Below are positions 1 through 8,289 of a stretch of 64,000 bases of DNA, in pieces (the first letter of the stretch is position 1; every line of letters starts with the position of its first letter). Source of the DNA: Paraburkholderia aromaticivorans (GTDB lineage: Bacteria; Pseudomonadota; Gammaproteobacteria; Burkholderiales; Burkholderiaceae); the NCBI RefSeq assembly GCF_012689525.1, contig NZ_CP051516.1, positions 2,914,001-2,978,000 of the forward strand, in the 5' to 3' direction. Made by a program: the position numbers and the translations under genes. The notes under the pieces are model-generated. The model was given only the letters and a program-made list of their open reading frames with translations, did no database searches and was not told the DNA's origin.

Positions 1-293
1 GCGATCGACCAATGCACGCCGTTCAGGGCGTCGGCGAGGGTCGGCACGACGTGCGCGGACGCCAGCACGTCGTCGGCTCCGCTCGCCATGGCGATGGCTT
101 CCGGATCGCTTTGCACGTGCGGCACGCGCGGCGACACCAGCACGAGTCGCGAGAAACCCATGGTTTTCAGCGCGCGCGCCGCGGCGCCGACGTTGCCCGG
201 ATGGCTCGGCTCGACCAGCACGAAGCGCGTCGAGGTGAAGCCGCCGCGCAGTTCGGCTACGGCAGGATCGGAGGAATGGTGGGTGTGGTCCAC
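1..293 (-). CDS. trmJ: tRNA/rRNA methyltransferase, TrmJ/SpoU family (5' part, runs off the window)
   Basis: The reverse strand reads from a GTG at 293 through a SPOUT-fold N-terminus: FVLVEPSHPGNVGAAARALK, followed by TMGFSRLVLVSPR and then AMASGADDVL. The substrate-loop pattern E-P-x-H-x-G-N-x-G-x-x-A-R-A is the signature of the TrmH/TrmJ class. These enzymes use S-adenosylmethionine to 2'-O-methylate RNA; TrmJ modifies tRNA position 32. Only about the first 98 codons are in the window. A TTG lies 15 bases upstream of the GTG and could be the start instead. The gene is divergent from suhB, an arrangement familiar from Burkholderia. TrmJ is preferred over other SpoU members by context, which is an inference. 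Confidence 0.85.
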   Translation of the reverse strand, partial: MDHTHHSSDPAVAELRGGFTSTRFVLVEPSHPGNVGAAARALKTMGFSRLVLVSPRVPHVQSDPEAIAMASGADDVLASAHVVPTLADALNGVHWSI

Positions 294-691
294 GATGGAA
301 TTCTGCAAGCTAAAGACGCGTATGGTAGCGCCAACGCCGCAGCCGGTCCGAAATGAACGCAGATGCGCATGCAGATGCGTGCGGCAATGCGCTTGCGAAT
401 GCCGGGCCGAGCCGCGTAAAACCTCGGTGGGTTGCCCGCCCACCCCGCAAACGCTGCCGCGGCGTCCGGACTCAGGTAAAATACCGATATTCGCGTCCTG
501 CTTTGCCGTCTAGCACAGCATGAACGCCTCGTTCTTATCCAATTCGTCTCCGTCGGCGGAATGCGCACCGGTTGTACCGGGCGAGCGTTCCGTGCTGTTT
601 CCGCGCCTTTCTCGAGGGCGCCCAATTAGCGCAGGTTAGCGCTTATTTACCGGCCAGCAGCCGTGCTGCCCCGGCACAAGGATCCAGTCTC
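294..691. other. Divergent intergenic region trmJ/suhB
   Basis: About 400 bases separate the divergent trmJ and suhB starts. No convincing gene is seen; reading frames that cross it lack ribosome binding sites or recognisable proteins. It presumably carries both promoters, but no consensus -35/-10 pair stands out clearly. Confidence 0.4.
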
Positions 692-1495
692 ATGCATCCC
701 ATGCTCAATATCGCTGTCAAGGCCGCGCGCCGCGCGTCACAGATCATCACCCGCGCGTCGCTCGATCTCGATCTCGTCCAGGTCAGCAAGAAACAGCACA
801 ACGATTTCGTCACGGAGGTCGACAAAGCGTCTGAAGCGGCGATCATCGACACGCTCAAGACCGCCTACCCCGATCACGCCATCCTCGCCGAAGAATCCGG
901 CAAGTCGGATAACGAATCCGAATACCAGTGGATCATCGATCCGCTCGACGGCACCACCAATTTCATCCACGGTTTTCCGTACTACTGCGTGTCGATCGCG
1001 CTGGCGCATAAGGGCATCGTGACGCAAGCCGTGGTCTACGATCCGACCCGCAACGACCTGTTCACCGCCTCGCGCGGCCGTGGCGCGTTCCTCAACGATC
1101 GCCGCATCCGCGTGGCCAAGCGCGACCGTCTGGCCGACGGCCTGATCGGCACCGGCTTCCCGTTCCGCGAAAAGGACGGCCTCGAAGCGTACGGCCGCCA
1201 GTTCGCCGAAATGACCGAAGCCTGCGCCGGCCTGCGCCGTCCGGGCGCCGCCGCGCTCGATCTGGCGAACGTCGCCGCCGGCCGGATGGACGGCTTCTTC
1301 GAGCAAGGCCTGAATGCGTGGGACGTCGCCGCGGGCAGCCTGCTGATTACGGAAGCCGGTGGCCTGGTCGGCAACTACACGGGCGATTCGGATTTCCTGC
1401 ACGTCGGCGAAATCGTCGCGGGCAACGCGAAGGTCTACGCGCAGATGATCCCGATCCTGTCGCGCTACAGCCGCACGCGTCAGCAATCGGCTTAA
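692..1495 (+). CDS. suhB: Inositol-1-monophosphatase SuhB
   Basis: A 267-residue protein of the Mg-dependent, Li-sensitive inositol monophosphatase family. SuhB dephosphorylates inositol-1-phosphate and, in E. coli, is also part of the rRNA antitermination complex. Visible motifs are the metal-binding EES box ([11 protein letters not shown]), [20 protein letters not shown], and [15 protein letters not shown] near residue 215. The start is placed at [15 protein letters not shown] because family members begin there; the frame stays open about 40 codons further upstream without family similarity. Length is normal for the family. It is followed by a hairpin terminator and then lplT. Confidence 0.95.
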   Translation: MHPMLNIAVKAARRASQIITRASLDLDLVQVSKKQHNDFVTEVDKASEAAIIDTLKTAYPDHAILAEESGKSDNESEYQWIIDPLDGTTNFIHGFPYYCVSIALAHKGIVTQAVVYDPTRNDLFTASRGRGAFLNDRRIRVAKRDRLADGLIGTGFPFREKDGLEAYGRQFAEMTEACAGLRRPGAAALDLANVAAGRMDGFFEQGLNAWDVAAGSLLITEAGGLVGNYTGDSDFLHVGEIVAGNAKVYAQMIPILSRYSRTRQQSA

Positions 1496-1541
1496 GCCCT
1501 ACGAGGGCGGCGCCGGTTCGGCGCCGGCAAGCGGAACACAA

Positions 1542-1565
1542 AAAGCGGCTTCGGCCGCTTGTTTG
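1542..1565 (+). terminator. Rho-independent terminator after suhB
   Basis: The sequence AGCGGC-ttcg-GCCGCT followed by TTGTTTG forms a compact GC stem with a UUCG tetraloop, 46 bases after the suhB stop. A second GGCGCC hairpin lies just before it, around 1509-1527. Confidence 0.65.
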
Positions 1566-1704
1566 TTGGCGCGCCTGCATGCCGAGGGCGTTCGTGCTAC
1601 AAAGCGAAAGGCCGCGCCGGCGCACTTCATTGCCGGCTGCGTTTCGCGCGTTTTCGCTGCGCCCTGCTTTGCGCCTGACTTGCGCGCAGCTTCCGATCCG
1701 CTTC

Positions 1705-3002
1705 ATGAAAAAAGGCTTCTACACAATCATCGCGGCGCAGTTTGTTTCGTCGCTGGCGGACAATGCACTGTTGATCGCGGCCATCGCGCTGCTCTCCGTG
1801 ATTCGCTCGGCCGCCTGGGTCACACCGCTCCTACAGATTTTCTTCACCGTTTCATACGTGCTGCTCGCGCCGTTTGTCGGCGCATTTGCCGACTCGATGC
1901 AAAAGCGCCATGTCATGTTCATCTCCAACGCGTTGAAGGCGAGCGGCTGCCTGATGATGATCGCGGGCGTTCATCCGATGATTGCCTACGGCGTGGTCGG
2001 CTTCGGCGCGGCCGCGTATTCGCCGGCCAAGTACGGCATCCTCACTGAACTGCTGCCCGCGGAAAAACTCGTCAAGGCGAACGCGTGGCTCGAATCGGCC
2101 ACCGTGCTGTCGACCATCGTCGGCACGATGGTGGGCGGCGCGCTGATCAGCACCTTCGCCAATAAATTCGTCGCGCACGCGCATCTGCCGCTGATCCGCT
2201 CCTCCGCCGACCTCGCCATGTTCGCGACGATGGTGACTTATGCGATCGCTGCCGCGATCAACATCTTCATTCCCGACACTGGCGCGCGTTACGAAAGCCG
2301 CCTGAGCGAACCGAAGAAACTGGTCGGCGATTTCTATCATTGCTTCAACGTGCTGTGGGCCGACAAACTCGCGCAGATCGCGCTGTGGGTGACGACCCTG
2401 ATGTGGGGCGGCGCGGTCACGCTGCAATTGCTGGTGCTCAAATGGGCCAACGTGAATCTCGGGCTGTCGCTCTCGAAAGCGGCGGTCATGCAAGGCGTCA
2501 CGGGTCTCGGCATCGCGGTCGGCGCAGCGGCCGCCGCCGCGCTGATTCCGTTGCGCAAATCGCTGCGCGTGTTGCCGGTCGGCATCCTGACCGGCGCGGT
2601 GGCGATCGCCATGGCGGTCTACAACAAGGATCTGTTCCCTCCGGGCGCGGGCATTCGCATCGGCACGTACGTCCTGCCGTTTTACATTCTGCTCGCCTAT
2701 CCGCTGATGATCCTGCTGGGCGCGCTCTCGGGCTTTTTCATCGTGCCGATGAACGCGATTCTTCAGCATCGCGGCGCGACGCTGCTGTCCGGGGGCATTC
2801 GATCGCGGTGCAGAATTTCAACCAGAACCTCGCCGTGCTGCTGATGCTCGGCGTCTACGCGCTGCTGCTCACGGCGAAGATGCCGGCGCAGTGGATCATC
2901 GTGGTGTTCGGCACGTTCATCACCTTCATGATGTGGCTGGCAAAGCGGCGAAGCGCGGTGAATGAACGCACGGTGGATATGCGGGCCATGGTGGAAGAAT
3001 GA
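1705..3002 (+). pseudogene. lplT: Lysophospholipid transporter LplT, single-base frameshift
   Basis: This MFS-type inner-membrane protein flips lysophospholipids into the cytoplasm for reacylation. From ATG 1705 (MKKGFYTIIAAQFVSSLADN) the frame runs through typical LplT helices to GATLLSGG near 2795. There it shifts and ends early at 2844 with an unrelated tail. The expected sequence HSIAVQNFNQNLAVLLMLGV continues in the next frame to a stop at 3002. The break lies at a GGGGGC run (2791-2796), where one base fewer than needed is present. Repaired, the protein would be about 432 residues, normal for LplT. The lost part is the last helices. Either a genuine one-base deletion or a base-calling error explains it; the sequence alone cannot decide. 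Confidence 0.85.
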
Positions 3003-3173
3003 AACTGCCATGCAGGTGAAGCGGGCGCGGCACGGCGCGCTTGGGTTTGTCGCCGCGGCATGCAGTTCGCAATGCGCGCTTGCAACGCAGATTGGCCGTC
3101 CGGCCAGGGTCCGCTCGCCGCGCCGGCGGGTTAAACTCACGCCCTGAACAGCTAACGCAAGAAGATACCGAGG

Positions 3174-3254
3174 ATGGGCATTCAAACCGCAGCGGCCAAC
3201 GACGTCGCACAACACACGCCGATGATGCAGCGGTGTTTCCGCACCGCCCAGTAA
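3174..3254 (+). pseudogene. mutS: Original 5' end of mutS, cut off by the integrated element
   Basis: From ATG 3174 the frame encodes MGIQTAAANDVAQHTPMMQ, which ends in the T-P-M-M-Q leading into the MutS mismatch-binding domain (next expected residues QYLRIKADH). Instead it changes after ATGATGCAGC at 3231 to RCFRTAQ and stops at 3254. The continuation [20 protein letters not shown] is found 37.2 kb away at 40450, directly after an identical ATGATGCAGC. The native mutS promoter and ribosome binding site therefore now drive only a 26-residue peptide. Confidence 0.9.
3222..3239. other. attL: core ATGATGCAGC plus element-side arm GGTGTTTC
   Basis: The 10-base core at 3222-3231 recurs exactly at 40440-40449. 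To the right of the core (element side) lies GGTGTTTC (3232-3239), the reverse complement of GAAACACC found on the element side of the other junction. Rejoined, these would give an attP with inverted core-binding sites around the crossover region, as expected for a tyrosine recombinase. The chromosomal side continues the native mutS codons. Confidence 0.85.
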
Positions 3255-3280
3255 GGCTTTGCCGAAGATGTTGCACCGTG

Positions 3281-3289
3281 ACCTGCACT
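3281..3289. promoter_or_regulatory. Putative integrase arm-type site, left
   Basis: ACCTGCACT lies 50 bases inside the left junction. The same nine bases occur at 40290-40298, and the reverse complement AGTGCAGGT at 40258-40266, near the right junction. Three copies around one reconstructed attP are what arm-binding sites of a phage integrase would look like. A 14-base palindrome, ATATCGG-CCGATAT, sits nearby at 3384-3397. No gene is seen between here and 3562. Confidence 0.5.
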
Positions 3290-3561
3290 GCCGCTGTTCG
3301 ATTCCGCCGACCAGTTCAAATCGGCGAGCCATAATTGGACCGACCGGTGCACGGGCGTATGGACCGCGTCGGCTGGCTTTGATATATCGGCCGATATTCC
3401 GTCCCGCTGACACGATCGAGCCAGCATCGCGCTGAAAAACCCGCAACGCACTTGGGACTTTTCCGGAATGCCAACCGGCAACAATACGGAGCAGCCATGC
3501 GCGAGAAGACCCGTCGCAGCGCGGCGATGAAGTGCCCTACCCCACACAATTCCAAAAACAC

Positions 3562-3840
3562 ATGAAAACAACACTAGCATTTGCTGGACTGACCATCCTC
3601 GCCGCTTGCACGACGATCTCCGAAGTTACACCTGCCGGCGATGGACACTACACGATTACGACTCAAGTCCGCGGCGGCATGACGCCGTGGGGCGAAGTGA
3701 AAGCGTCGAGCCTGAAGCGCGCCGACGAGTACTGCACTCAACAAGGCAAGCAGATGCATCAGGTCGATATGCAGACGCATGGCGTCCGTGGGTGGACGCC
3801 GCAGGAGGCGGAACTGACGTTCGCGTGTACGTCCGGGTAA
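3562..3840 (+). CDS. Small predicted lipoprotein
   Basis: A 92-residue protein with a clear type II signal peptide, MKTTLAFAGLTILAAC, whose lipobox LAAC places the lipidated Cys at residue 16. The mature part (TTISEVTPAGDGHYTITTQVRG) is short and otherwise unrecognised; it resembles the many small envelope lipoproteins of Burkholderiaceae. ATG 3562 is chosen over the upstream in-frame GTG because it directly starts the signal sequence. As the first gene inside the element it may be a lysogenic-conversion gene; that is inference. Confidence 0.65.
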   Translation: MKTTLAFAGLTILAACTTISEVTPAGDGHYTITTQVRGGMTPWGEVKASSLKRADEYCTQQGKQMHQVDMQTHGVRGWTPQEAELTFACTSG

Positions 3841-3868
3841 CAAATTCGCTTAGGCTTACGGAGGCGAC

Positions 3869-4117
3869 ATGCAGAATGCCCCGCTTTTCCACGTCCTGCT
3901 GGATCATCTTGAGGCGATCGACACGCCGCCAATGGAAGTGCAGCGGTTCGTTGACCACTGGTCCAAACTGACACCGCACGGCCATCTTCCTTGCCCGGTG
4001 TGCTTCCTCAACGGTGAGGAACAGCCGCTCGTGCCATTGGATGCACAGGCCAATCTTGAACCGGTGATTTGCAAGGCGTGTGGCACGCGTTACGAGGTCC
4101 CAATCAATGAGAGGTAG
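3869..4117 (+). CDS. Small zinc-ribbon protein
   Basis: An 82-residue protein with two Cys pairs, CPVC near residue 42 and CKAC near residue 69, spaced as in a zinc ribbon. A good GGAGG ribosome binding site precedes ATG 3869. Function is unknown; phage elements often encode small zinc-binding proteins of this kind. The next gene begins 7 bases downstream, so the two are probably cotranscribed. Confidence 0.6.
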   Translation: MQNAPLFHVLLDHLEAIDTPPMEVQRFVDHWSKLTPHGHLPCPVCFLNGEEQPLVPLDAQANLEPVICKACGTRYEVPINER

Positions 4118-4123
4118 CGCGAC

Positions 4124-4468
4124 GTGACCGATTCCCGCGACGACATACGCGCTGAATTGCTCTGCTACCTCGTCGTCGCTCAACTTGTCGCGATGGCGCG
4201 CACCAGCGCATGGCTGCGCACCGACCACCTGGTTGAATCAGGGCGCATCTGGTGCAAGGCAAACAGAGTGCGCTCTGATTGGCAGGAGCGCGTCTCGCTC
4301 GGACAGATAGCGGTCGAGTTGGCACCGCAGGTTATGGAGTCGTCTGGCCTTACGAAGGAGCAGTCTTTGGTGCCGCTCTTTGTCGATGGCTGGATGCTCG
4401 ACTACGCATCACCTGTAGTTTGCGGCATCTACGGGGTATGCGCGGGCCGTCTGACGCGTTCGGCCTAA
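4124..4468 (+). CDS. Hypothetical protein
   Basis: A 114-residue protein starting at GTG 4124, seven bases after the zinc-ribbon gene. The N-terminal half (DDIRAELLCYLVVAQLVAMARTS) is hydrophobic and helical. No family is recognised. Close spacing to the preceding gene and consistent codon use support it; the start is uncertain. Confidence 0.45.
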   Translation: MTDSRDDIRAELLCYLVVAQLVAMARTSAWLRTDHLVESGRIWCKANRVRSDWQERVSLGQIAVELAPQVMESSGLTKEQSLVPLFVDGWMLDYASPVVCGIYGVCAGRLTRSA

Positions 4469-4473
4469 TCGCC

Positions 4474-4692
4474 CTATTGCTCAACATACATCCGCCACTC
4501 CGGAACCTGTTCGAAGAAGCTTTGACTCACGTTGGCCTGGTAACGGATTGGCGAGCTTGTGTTTCCGGCAGTCCCCGCGTCGCCGACCACCATAGGACTG
4601 GGATCGACGCTGGTGGCGCTCGACCACGCGGTCAGATCGTCCGCAAAGTCAGGCGCTTCCTCGCGCGGCACACGCACCTTGATCGGCTTCAT
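4474..4692 (-). CDS. Hypothetical protein, 72 residues
   Basis: A small acidic protein (MKPIKVRVPREEAPDFADDL at the start). Its ATG overlaps the stop of the upstream minus-strand gene by the classic ATGA four-base overlap, which suggests translational coupling. No family is recognised. It converges with the plus-strand gene ending at 4468. Confidence 0.45.
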   Translation of the reverse strand: MKPIKVRVPREEAPDFADDLTAWSSATSVDPSPMVVGDAGTAGNTSSPIRYQANVSQSFFEQVPEWRMYVEQ

Positions 4693-4850
4693 GGCATCCC
4701 CGACAAATGGTGAAAGACATCTGCCCAGACATCATACAAACAAGCGGCGCGCCGGCGCTCGCAGCATTCAGGTGCGAATGAGTCCAAAGTTTCTTCGACG
4801 GCCGCCGAAAAATCACGCATGAACGACGACAACCGCCTCCACCCGGCCAT
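4689..4850 (-). CDS. Hypothetical small protein
   Basis: The frame runs from ATG 4850, just after the stop of the preceding minus-strand gene, to a TGA overlapping the next ATG. Around residue 10 it reads SFMRDFSAAVEETLDSFAP. The frame is open further up to a TTG at 4910. Function unknown; support comes mainly from the tight three-gene arrangement on this strand. Confidence 0.35.
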   Translation of the reverse strand: MAGWRRLSSFMRDFSAAVEETLDSFAPECCERRRAACLYDVWADVFHHLSGMP

Positions 4851-4855
4851 CCTCT

Positions 4856-5047
4856 CTACAACGGAGCGATGGCACTCGAAATGACCGTACGTACCACCCG
4901 CCACGCGCAAGACAAGAAAAAGCCCAAAGACTTTTCCGTTGGCTCGCCCGAGCGGATGATGTCAGCGAGCATTTTATGCGGGACGCATATGTCGCCATGG
5001 CTCGCGACCCAGTCAATCTGGACGATCCAGGCTGACAACATAGTCAT
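4856..5047 (-). CDS. Hypothetical small protein
   Basis: A 63-residue frame beginning MTMLSAWIVQIDWVASHGDI, preceded by GAGG five bases before the ATG. It would be the first gene of a compact leftward trio (4474-5047). No family is recognised, and an opposite-strand frame also exists, so this is tentative. Confidence 0.35.
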   Translation of the reverse strand: MTMLSAWIVQIDWVASHGDICVPHKMLADIIRSGEPTEKSLGFFLSCAWRVVRTVISSAIAPL

Positions 5048-5243
5048 CGCGGCCTCAAATTCATGACCCTAAACATCTCCTCCGGCGCTCCGATGCGTAG
5101 CGCGGCAAGATCGAGGTCCACCGCGGCTTTTCCGCTCACCTACGCTACCCTTTATAACCGTAGCGCAGTATAAGAATTTGAAGGGATACGCTAAATTCGT
5201 GAGAATCTAGCGAAAATAAGTTATCAGACCAAAAGGGGAAACC

Positions 5244-6176
5244 ATGAACAAGGTGATGGCGGCAATCGGCTGCATCAGTGCGGCGGCGATGTTGTTGTCG
5301 GGATGCGGAAAGGATTCGGGGACTCAGTCATCAACCGGGAGCCAACAGGCCCCCACCGCTCCTGTAGCCGCCGCTCCAGCTCCGGCTCCGGCTCCTGCGC
5401 CCGAAGTGGTCACACCACCGCCCGCGACCCACAACTACTCTATGGTCGACAACGGCACTTACGGGTATGAGCCTGCTCTCAGTGAGGATGACGTTCGCAA
5501 AGGAACGGCAACTAAGCCATTGATTATGATGCGGTACGTTGGAAATAAAGGCGGTACGTACGTCATCGTTATTCTTGGGTCGGATGCAAATGACGTGAGC
5601 GTCGCTAACCGCGTCAGTTGCCAACCTCCTTGCGAGTTTGCCAAGTCTGAGACGGTTGCTGGCGATGCAGTGGTCAACACACAAACGGTGCGCGTCACGC
5701 CAGACTCCATCGTGGGAGCGATGCTCACCGATGCCATATCTGGGCAGCTCGTGCCATTCGGCCGGACCACGGCTGCACAGCAGATTATGCCGCCGCAAAA
5801 CGCGCCGAACGCACCGGCTCCCACGCCTGCCGCGCCCCCAACTCCCGAGGCTTCGGTTGGAACAGCCCAGCAGCCTCAAGGCGGGGACGCTCCATTACAG
5901 CAAACGAGCTTCGACTGCAATCAGGCTGGATCGATTCCGCAATATTTAATTTGCCACGACGTAGACCTTGCAGCATCTGATCGTGCTCTTGCCGGTCTTG
6001 TTGAAAAAGCTCGTGCCGCGGCGCAAGATCAGACGGGGTTTTCAGATCGCATCCGCAAGCAGTGGAACTTTCGCGAGAAAACCTGCAAGGACAAGGCGTG
6101 CCTCACGTCGTGGTATGCCTATGAGAACGATATTCTGACTAAGATCGCTCAGTCAGGGAATGTGGCTGCCAACTGA
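5244..6176 (+). CDS. Lipoprotein with C-terminal LprI-like (DUF1311) domain
   Basis: A 310-residue protein beginning with a lipoprotein signal (MNKVMAAIGCISAAAMLLSGC; lipobox LSGC). Next comes a Pro/Ala-rich linker, a central globular part, a second Pro-rich linker around residues 185-215, and a C-terminal domain. That domain has paired Cys residues, SFDCNQAGSIPQYLICHDVD and later EKTCKDKACLTSWY. The C-terminal pattern matches the LprI N-terminal family, named after a mycobacterial lysozyme inhibitor and common in exported proteobacterial proteins. An AAGGGG ribosome binding site precedes the ATG. The upstream region (about 5120-5215) contains several CGCTA/TAGCG repeats that may be regulatory. 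A role in envelope protection is inference. Confidence 0.7.
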   Translation: MNKVMAAIGCISAAAMLLSGCGKDSGTQSSTGSQQAPTAPVAAAPAPAPAPAPEVVTPPPATHNYSMVDNGTYGYEPALSEDDVRKGTATKPLIMMRYVGNKGGTYVIVILGSDANDVSVANRVSCQPPCEFAKSETVAGDAVVNTQTVRVTPDSIVGAMLTDAISGQLVPFGRTTAAQQIMPPQNAPNAPAPTPAAPPTPEASVGTAQQPQGGDAPLQQTSFDCNQAGSIPQYLICHDVDLAASDRALAGLVEKARAAAQDQTGFSDRIRKQWNFREKTCKDKACLTSWYAYENDILTKIAQSGNVAAN

Positions 6177-6814
6177 AAGCCGCAACCAGCTGTGCCGCCT
6201 GAAGGAACGCGTCTGCCGAGTTTGGGCTATATAGAAGTGATGCGGCACGTCCAACTGTACTTCGAACCTTGTCTGAAGCCCTATAGCAGACGCGATCAAA
6301 CCTATGCCTGCAGGGCCCTTTTCTTGTACGGTGTATCCCAAGCAGTTAGACCCGTCACAACGGGGGATCAGACAACGCATTCTGCAATCGAAGCATTCGA
6401 GCGGCGCATGACTCTGCGCCTTCACGCAGTCGGCGTTGTCATCGTGGTCGCCGTCGCGCTGCTTCGGCACTTCTGGGCCTGAGCCCCGCATGACCCGCAC
6501 CTGAGAAGATCGCGAGACCTCTGTGCGCCCACGGCTTAACGACTCGGCCGTGGTGAAACGGCCGGTCCACCATTTCCATGCAGAAGCCTTGCACATTCCC
6601 GCCAAGCTCGACCGTCCGGGCCATATCGCGGTCCGACTTCGAATGCAAGCTCGGAATCCGCACCGCTCATTTATCCAGTTCGCCAGCCACGTCCCAGACG
6701 ACATGGCGGAAAAATAGAGCGCGCCCTCTTGTTCGCGGCCCTGCTGCCGGAGTAGGATCGGCCGAGATTTGGAGGGTCGGCACTACGTCGGCCCTTTTCA
6801 CATAGAGGGCAGCG
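6177..6814. other. Gene-poor stretch
   Basis: About 640 bases without a convincing gene. The best candidate is a minus-strand frame from GTG 6663 to 6439 (DMARTVELGGNVQGFCMEMV within it), with moderate third-position GC but no clear ribosome binding site and no recognised family. A longer overlapping minus frame (6704-6153) looks non-coding. Confidence 0.3.
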
Positions 6815-7141
6815 ATGGACGAGCCGCAGATAGAACGCCCGATTGCTCGCTTTGCCCGCGACGCGATCAACATCCTGACGCCGCCACGCCCGGAAGCCTT
6901 CATGGCCCGGCTGGACTTCGAATGCCGCCGCGCCAGTTCCGAGATAATCGGCCACTATCCTGACGCCGACGGCATGGCGCTCGCCCAGCACGTCATACTC
7001 TCGCTCCGCATAGACGGCGACCTCCGGCTCGGCATCCGGACCGCGTTCATGTGGTTCACGGAGAAAATCCTAGACGACGAGATGGACGCCGCCCGCGTCC
7101 GGCTGCGCGACGCGTTGCTCGGGAGAATTCCGCATGGATGA
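6815..7141 (+). CDS. Hypothetical phage-type protein
   Basis: A 108-residue protein (MDEPQIERPIARFARDAINI...) of unknown function. It starts a three-gene operon in which each gene overlaps the next by a few bases (7134/7141 and 7553/7556). All three are similar in size and helical, a common layout for small phage accessory genes. Confidence 0.6.
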   Translation: MDEPQIERPIARFARDAINILTPPRPEAFMARLDFECRRASSEIIGHYPDADGMALAQHVILSLRIDGDLRLGIRTAFMWFTEKILDDEMDAARVRLRDALLGRIPHG

Positions 7142-7556
7142 GATTGAGGTCAGCAGGTACGCGCGCATGTTCGTCGGGGGCATCGCCGAGCGCACGGCCG
7201 CATCCGGCGAAGGCACAATCACCCGTCAGGAGGCCATCGCTCAAGACAAGCAGGCGTGTCTCGACGGCGCGGATGCGTTCCACACCGACGAGTTGGTTCG
7301 GTGGATGTACGACGCCCTGCCGATGTATGAAAGGCCAGTTGACGCTGCGGCGCAGGACGCGATCATCAGAGAGGCGTTTGGGATTTGCGCGCTCCTCGCG
7401 TACGAGGCGATCGCGTTCCATTCTGAGCACAACTACGGCCACGAGGCTCTACAGGACGATCTTGAGGCCATTGCCGCCGAGTTCGGCCTGTTCCTGCTCT
7501 GCAAGCCGGGGACCTTCGGAAAGTCTGCATCGGTCATACTCAGGCGGGCATCATGA
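7134..7556 (+). CDS. Hypothetical phage-type protein
   Basis: A 140-residue acidic, mostly helical protein (MDEIEVSRYARMFVGGIAER...). It overlaps its upstream neighbour by 8 bases and its downstream neighbour by 4 (ATGA), so it is translated as part of the same operon. No family is recognised. Confidence 0.6.
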   Translation: MDEIEVSRYARMFVGGIAERTAASGEGTITRQEAIAQDKQACLDGADAFHTDELVRWMYDALPMYERPVDAAAQDAIIREAFGICALLAYEAIAFHSEHNYGHEALQDDLEAIAAEFGLFLLCKPGTFGKSASVILRRAS

Positions 7557-7960
7557 GCGAGACAAAGGCCACAACGCCGCGCCGACCGTCGCTAGTCGCC
7601 GACGCTGAAATCGACCGCGTCGTCAGGCAATTCGCGTCGCGCACTCTATTCATACGCGCCGCGTGGCATCGTGGCGACGACGGCGCACAGAACCCACTAC
7701 AGACGATTGAGCGCAATGCGCGGGCCGCGAGCGCAACCGTCGCGCTCACGCCGCACGGCCGGGCGATGTTCGCGTACCTGCTACCGGACGAAACCAAAGC
7801 CTTCTCCGATCCGGGCACGGCGTTGTTCATGTGGGTCGCGTCGCAGACCCTTCAGATGACGCAGTCGATTGAGGAAGGCGAGCCAGAGGACGCGATCAAG
7901 CCGAAGATTGAAGCCATGCTCACTGATATCGTGGCCCGGCTCACCGGGGAAAAGTACTAG
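7553..7960 (+). CDS. Hypothetical phage-type protein
   Basis: A 135-residue protein (MSETKATTPRRPSLVADAEI...), third gene of the overlapping operon, with an ATGA junction to the previous gene. No domain is recognised; predicted helical and soluble. Confidence 0.6.
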   Translation: MSETKATTPRRPSLVADAEIDRVVRQFASRTLFIRAAWHRGDDGAQNPLQTIERNARAASATVALTPHGRAMFAYLLPDETKAFSDPGTALFMWVASQTLQMTQSIEEGEPEDAIKPKIEAMLTDIVARLTGEKY

Positions 7961-8289
7961 GAGCCCGGGCCGCACAAAAGAAGATGGCCACCCGAAAGCG
8001 GCCCGAATTTTGGATGATCTTGCAAGAGCACCCGGGAGCTATTCGGGCACTGGCTATATGGTTGCGTCACGAATTTGCAGCGTGCGCGCTCACCGTCGCA
8101 TCGCCAGATCAACGCGGCGGGGCCGCTGTAATCTCAGGAAGGTCAATGAGTCTCGTGTCGGAACCGCCCGTGAAGGCGGCGCGCACATTCGCAGGTTGGT
8201 CGTTAATCCTGCTCAAGAGCACGTCGATACACTCCATTCCGACTAGACAGCGAGCACGATACCCAGCGCGAGCCCTTGCGGCCCCCTCA
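7961..8289. other. Short region with a possible 42-codon minus-strand gene
   Basis: Between the convergent neighbours lies a minus-strand frame from ATG 8237 to 8109 (MECIDVLLSRINDQPANVRA...) that reads like protein. Its ribosome binding site is weak, and a plus-strand frame covers the same bases. A second minus-strand ATG overlaps the baseplate gene's stop (TAATG at about 8288) but ends after 15 codons. Nothing firm can be assigned. Confidence 0.3.

Noticed and set aside
2785..2800. Programmed ribosomal frameshift in lplT
   Set aside because: LplT is not known to use recoding, and the site is a plain G-run without an evident stimulatory structure; deletion or sequencing error is simpler.
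3000..3300. A tRNA gene as the usual integration site of such an integrase
   Set aside because: No tRNA cloverleaf or CCA-type 3' end is seen at either junction; the target is mutS itself.
6153..6704. A 183-codon minus-strand frame
   Set aside because: No ribosome binding site, odd composition and competing frames. Kept only as part of the gene-poor region note.
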